In this document: piece by piece, positions 24,161 through 26,683 of the stretch
Numbering within the stretch: the first letter of the stretch is position 1
How the letters are laid out: every line of letters starts with the position of its first letter
From: Deinococcus marmoris
GTDB taxonomy: Bacteria; Deinococcota; Deinococci; Deinococcales; Deinococcaceae
Assembly: GCF_001949125.1 (NCBI RefSeq)
Contig: NZ_MSTI01000134.1
Span: forward strand, 1 to 26,683
Length of the DNA: 26,683 nucleotides
Direction of reading: 5' to 3'
Translations under genes and position numbers: made by a program
The notes under the pieces: model-generated
Databases searched by the model: none
What the model saw: only the letters and a program-made list of their open reading frames with translations
Told to the model about the DNA's origin: nothing

Positions 24161-24189
24161 ATTGAACACTGTTTCACTTTGATTGTCAA
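24161..24189 (-). promoter_or_regulatory. sigma-70 promoter of the sugar-acid operon with overlapping operator
   Basis: On the minus strand TTGACA (24184-24189) and TTCAAT (24161-24166) are separated by exactly 17 bases, a strong housekeeping promoter about 50 bp before the SDR start. TTGATTGTCAA at 24179-24189, an inverted repeat with a 3-bp centre, covers the -35 box, and GTTTGGAAAAC (24137-24147) lies just downstream of the expected start point. Both are candidate binding sites for the divergent LacI-type regulator. Confidence 0.7.
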
Positions 24190-24231
24190 GCGTGATCCTC
24201 CTTTTCTGGACGTATCACCCATTGAGGCCGC

Positions 24232-24237
24232 TATACT
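24232..24237 (+). promoter_or_regulatory. -10 box of the lacI-type regulator gene
   Basis: TATACT, 71 bp upstream of the regulator's ATG. No good -35 was found at standard distance (CTGGAC at 24206 is 20 bp away), so the promoter is probably weak or activator-dependent. Confidence 0.4.
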
Positions 24238-24308
24238 CGGCCAATGCGTCAGCCGGTTCCCATCCCCACCCCTGTTCAGCCTGAAAATCGCGCTGGAAAA
24301 GGGTTTGC

Positions 24309-25349
24309 ATGAAATCCGCTTCCGCTGGCCCGCCCACCCTGCGGCATGTGGCGCAGGCCAGTCAGGTTTCAGAGTCCACCGTCTCGAAGATCGTCAACCG
24401 CACCAAGCGTTTCTCCCCGGAGGTCGAGCGCCGGGTGCAGGCGGCGGTTGCCGAACTTGGTTACACGCCCAACCCCCACGCCCGGAGCGTGATCACGGGC
24501 AGGAGCCGGACCATCGGCGTGGTGGTGGCAGACGTGCTGAATCCGCATTTCGCGCTGCTGATCAAGGGCGTGGGCAGCGTGGCCCGCGCGCGGGGCTACA
24601 CCGTGCTGCTGACCGACTCTGACGAGGATTCGGATCTGGAGGCTGAACTGCTGGGAACCCTGATTCCGCGTGTGGACGGGCTGATTGTCGCGCCGCGACT
24701 GGAGGCCCAGGTGGTGGCACAGTTCGCCCGGCTCAAACCGCTGGCCCTGACCGCCCGCCCCAGTGACCTCGCCCGGCGTCAGGCTCTGGGTGAGGCGCTG
24801 ACGTTCGGTGTGGACGGCTTTCAGACTGGTCAGATGATCGGCCACTATCTGGCGCAGGGCGGCCACCGCCACGTCAGTTACCTGCATCTGGCCCAGGCGG
24901 ATGATGACCGCCTGCGGGGGCTGGAGGCCGCGCTGGGAGGCCAGGGAATACGCTGCACGGTCCACCGCAGCGCCGAGCCCAGCATCGAGGGGGGCCTGCG
25001 GGCAGCCACCGCAATGCTGCTGGGCGAGGACCGGCCCGACGCGGTGGTGACCTACAACGACCTGATGGCGCTGGGCGTGCTGGCCGAGGCCCGCAAGTTC
25101 GGCTTCGAGGTGCCGCGCGATTTCTCGCTGGTCGGAGTGGATGACATTCCCTACGCGGCGCTGACCTCGCCGCCGCTCACCACGGTGCGCACCTACAGCC
25201 GTGAGATAGGCGTACAACTCGCCGAGGCGCTGCTGGACCGGATCGAGGGCGTGGACCGCCTCGCCCCAACGCCGCCCACACCGCAACTGATGGTTCGCGG
25301 CAGCTCCGCACCCCGGCAGTATGAAGCTGCTCCGGTGGGCCGTGGTTAG
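24309..25349 (+). CDS. LacI family transcriptional regulator
   Basis: 346 aa. Residues 10-60 form the LacI DNA-binding domain: TLRHVAQASQVSESTVSKIVN (helix-turn-helix, key residues S-x-S-T-V-S), then RVQAAVAELGYTPNPHARS with the hinge helix. A periplasmic-binding-protein-like sensor domain follows, starting TIGVVVADVLNPHFALL and ending VGVDDIPYAALTSPPLTTVR. It is divergent from the sugar-acid operon with a 196-bp intergenic region, so it most likely represses the operon until a sugar acid binds. Its 3' end overlaps the metallo-hydrolase gene by 29 bp, making a two-gene unit. Confidence 0.93.
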   Translation: MKSASAGPPTLRHVAQASQVSESTVSKIVNRTKRFSPEVERRVQAAVAELGYTPNPHARSVITGRSRTIGVVVADVLNPHFALLIKGVGSVARARGYTVLLTDSDEDSDLEAELLGTLIPRVDGLIVAPRLEAQVVAQFARLKPLALTARPSDLARRQALGEALTFGVDGFQTGQMIGHYLAQGGHRHVSYLHLAQADDDRLRGLEAALGGQGIRCTVHRSAEPSIEGGLRAATAMLLGEDRPDAVVTYNDLMALGVLAEARKFGFEVPRDFSLVGVDDIPYAALTSPPLTTVRTYSREIGVQLAEALLDRIEGVDRLAPTPPTPQLMVRGSSAPRQYEAAPVGRG

Positions 25350-26238
25350 GCGGCCTGACCTCCAGCCGGACCCTGCCGCGAGCGCCGCTTTTCTGGCGCA
25401 GGTTCGGGCGGACGCCCCCACGCCGCGCATCCACGCGCTGGGTGGGTCCGGTATCCTGCTGCGCTACAGGTCCGCCTGCATCGTCATTGATCCCTACCTG
25501 CTCAACACTCTGGGAGACCGCGATCCAGGCGCTCCGCCCGGCTGGCGTGACCGCAACCTTCCGCCGCCCACTGCGCCGGGGGATTTGAGTGGGCTGTCGG
25601 CCATTGTGATCACGCACGGCCACGGCGATCATTTCGACGGTCCGACGTTACGGGCGCTCCAGGCGGCCAATCCAGGGGTCACGCTGGTGCTGCCGCACGT
25701 TCTGAAGGAGGAAGCCCTGGAACTGGGCTTCTCACCGGGGCAGCTTCAGCATCCGGTCAACCTCCGACGCCATGACCTTCAAGACGCTGTCCTGCTGGCC
25801 ATTCCCGCCGCGCACACCCCACCTGAACAGCCCCAGCCACACCCGGACGATGCTGGGGGTCACCATGAAGTCGGGTATCTGCTGGAGCTTGGCCCTCTGA
25901 AGCTGTATCACGCCGGGGACACGGTGGTGTACCCGGAACTTCTGGAGCTTTTGAAAGACCGGGTGGACGTGGCGGTCCTGCCGATCAATGGGCGCCGCTG
26001 GTCCCCCTTACAGCCCTTGCGATTGGGCAACATGACGGCGGAAGAAGCGGCGGATCTGGCGGGGCTGGCTGGAATTCGGACGGTGATCCCCGTTCACCAT
26101 GTGCTGCTCGGCTCCAGCGCTGGCGGCCTGGAAACCTTGATGCATTACGTTGCGGAGCGCTGGCCGGACATCACGGTGGCTCTTCTGGGCCCCGGTGATG
26201 TGTGGCCTGCTCGCGGGCTGCCTCAAGAATGGGATTGA
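25321..26238 (+). CDS. MBL-fold metallo-hydrolase, UlaG-like
   Basis: 305 aa. The metal-binding motif HGHGDH lies at residues 99-104; further ligands are in PAAHTPP, YHAGDT and IPVHHV. An N-terminal tail of about 35 residues precedes the usual first strand (HALGGSGILLRYR). UlaG-like enzymes hydrolyse lactone or phosphodiester bonds. Next to a glucarate pathway, a role in opening sugar-acid lactones made by an upstream dehydrogenase is conceivable but unproven. The ATG at 25321 lies inside the regulator gene with no clear ribosome site, so translation is probably coupled to it. A 133-bp gap with no clear terminator follows before the IS. Confidence 0.88.
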   Translation: MKLLRWAVVRRPDLQPDPAASAAFLAQVRADAPTPRIHALGGSGILLRYRSACIVIDPYLLNTLGDRDPGAPPGWRDRNLPPPTAPGDLSGLSAIVITHGHGDHFDGPTLRALQAANPGVTLVLPHVLKEEALELGFSPGQLQHPVNLRRHDLQDAVLLAIPAAHTPPEQPQPHPDDAGGHHEVGYLLELGPLKLYHAGDTVVYPELLELLKDRVDVAVLPINGRRWSPLQPLRLGNMTAEEAADLAGLAGIRTVIPVHHVLLGSSAGGLETLMHYVAERWPDITVALLGPGDVWPARGLPQEWD

Positions 26239-26370
26239 TCCTGCGCCCCCAGCCACACTCAGAACGCTCAGGAAATGGCCATCAGGAGTGTTCAGCCCAG
26301 ATTTGCCTATCTTGTCGCAATCGGAGTGGCCAGAGAAACAGGGGGCACGTCAGGGTTGTGTATCTCTATT

Positions 26371-26388
26371 AGACCTCTTGCGAAAGTC
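26371..26388 (+). repeat. probable IS5-type terminal inverted repeat
   Basis: AGACCTCTTGCGAAAGTC sits immediately after the transposase stop, at the position and with the GACCTcTTGCgAAAGT form typical of IS5-group ends. The other end is outside the window, so it cannot be compared. Confidence 0.6.
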
Positions 26389-26683
26389 AGGCACATTTTG
26401 CGGTGTGGTTGCAGATGGCTGCGATGAGGTTAACCCGGAGGCTGAACCGTTTTCGCCGATGGCGATACGTTTCCTTCAACACCCGGAAAATTTTGAGCCG
26501 ACGAATGACATGCTCAATCGCAATCCTAAAGCGTGCCAGTCGAAGATTCTCTGCTTCCTGTGTGTGATCGAGCTTGCGTTTCTTACTCGCCTTGTGCGGC
26601 GTGCGGCACAGCGGGTGTTGGTGTTGAACACCCTGGTAGCCCGCATCGGCAGCCAATTCAGTTTCAGGGTGAATGGCGGTCTG
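26387..26683 (-). CDS. IS5-family transposase, C-terminal part (runs off the window)
   Basis: About 98 residues visible, running into the right edge. ADAGYQGVQHQHP followed by a Lys/Arg-rich stretch and then RIAIEHVIRRLKIFRVLKETYRHRR (key residues E-H-V-I-R-R-L-K) is the DDE-region end of IS5/IS1031-type transposases: the second Asp lies in ADAGYQG and the catalytic Glu in IEHVI. The chain ends NLIAAICNHTAKCA, stop at 26387. No frameshift or stop is seen, so the element could be intact. The N-terminal half and the other element end lie outside. Confidence 0.85.
   Translation of the reverse strand, partial: QTAIHPETELAADAGYQGVQHQHPLCRTPHKASKKRKLDHTQEAENLRLARFRIAIEHVIRRLKIFRVLKETYRHRRKRFSLRVNLIAAICNHTAKCA

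Overview
The window looks like a secondary replicon (plasmid or megaplasmid) of a Deinococcus-type bacterium, or a plasmid integrated into such a genome. The evidence is uniformly high G+C, a PHGVD-type RepA initiator preceded by short iterons, a KfrA-type DNA-binding protein, several genes whose -10 box sits directly before the start codon (possible leaderless mRNAs), and IS4-like and IS5-like transposase fragments at the two edges. The genus is inferred from these traits and was not tested by any search. No rRNA, tRNA or CRISPR array was seen.

Left edge (1-3380): a broken IS4-type transposase, then a minus-strand pair. The pair is a periplasmic PQQ-dependent dehydrogenase with an N-terminal cytochrome c domain and a small secreted protein whose start overlaps or abuts its stop.

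Central accessory block, minus strand (3381-11767): a run of genes ending at a 52-bp near-perfect palindrome. In transcription order they are: a TnpB-like RuvC/zinc-ribbon protein; a primase-polymerase (PrimPol) whose GTG start overlaps the TnpB stop by 4 bp; a small possibly frameshifted ORF; a 184-aa protein whose start resembles a TnpB N-terminus but which has no RuvC domain; a P-loop ATPase with a PD-(D/E)XK-like C-terminus; a 56-aa stand-alone KfrA DNA-binding domain; a KfrA-like coiled-coil protein lacking that domain; and four unrecognised proteins. The two KfrA pieces share a 28-bp upstream element (25/28 identical) and look like the two complementary halves of a tandem gene duplication.

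Plus-strand and mixed block (11768-17577): a Fic-family AMP-transferase-type protein reads divergently from the TnpB-like gene. It is preceded by two tandem copies of a 31-bp dyad, the second covering its start codon. Next come an unknown minus-strand gene, a convergent pair of proteins resembling the replication-relaxation family, about 1.1 kb without a convincing gene, and then an apparent replication origin: five copies of a GTCTCRRNTGAGGA iteron running into the 5' end of repA. A 13-bp motif (CCCCGTGTCCACT) recurs upstream of fic, the replication-relaxation-like gene and the iterons.

Right part (17830-26238): a six-gene minus-strand operon for import and breakdown of a sugar acid, probably glucarate or galactarate. 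It encodes an SDR oxidoreductase, a solute-binding protein, two ABC permeases, a 5-dehydro-4-deoxyglucarate dehydratase and a glucarate dehydratase. A clear sigma-70 promoter lies in front, and a divergent LacI-family regulator is followed by an overlapping UlaG-like metallo-hydrolase. The transport ATPase and the final semialdehyde dehydrogenase are absent. An IS5-type transposase runs off the right edge.
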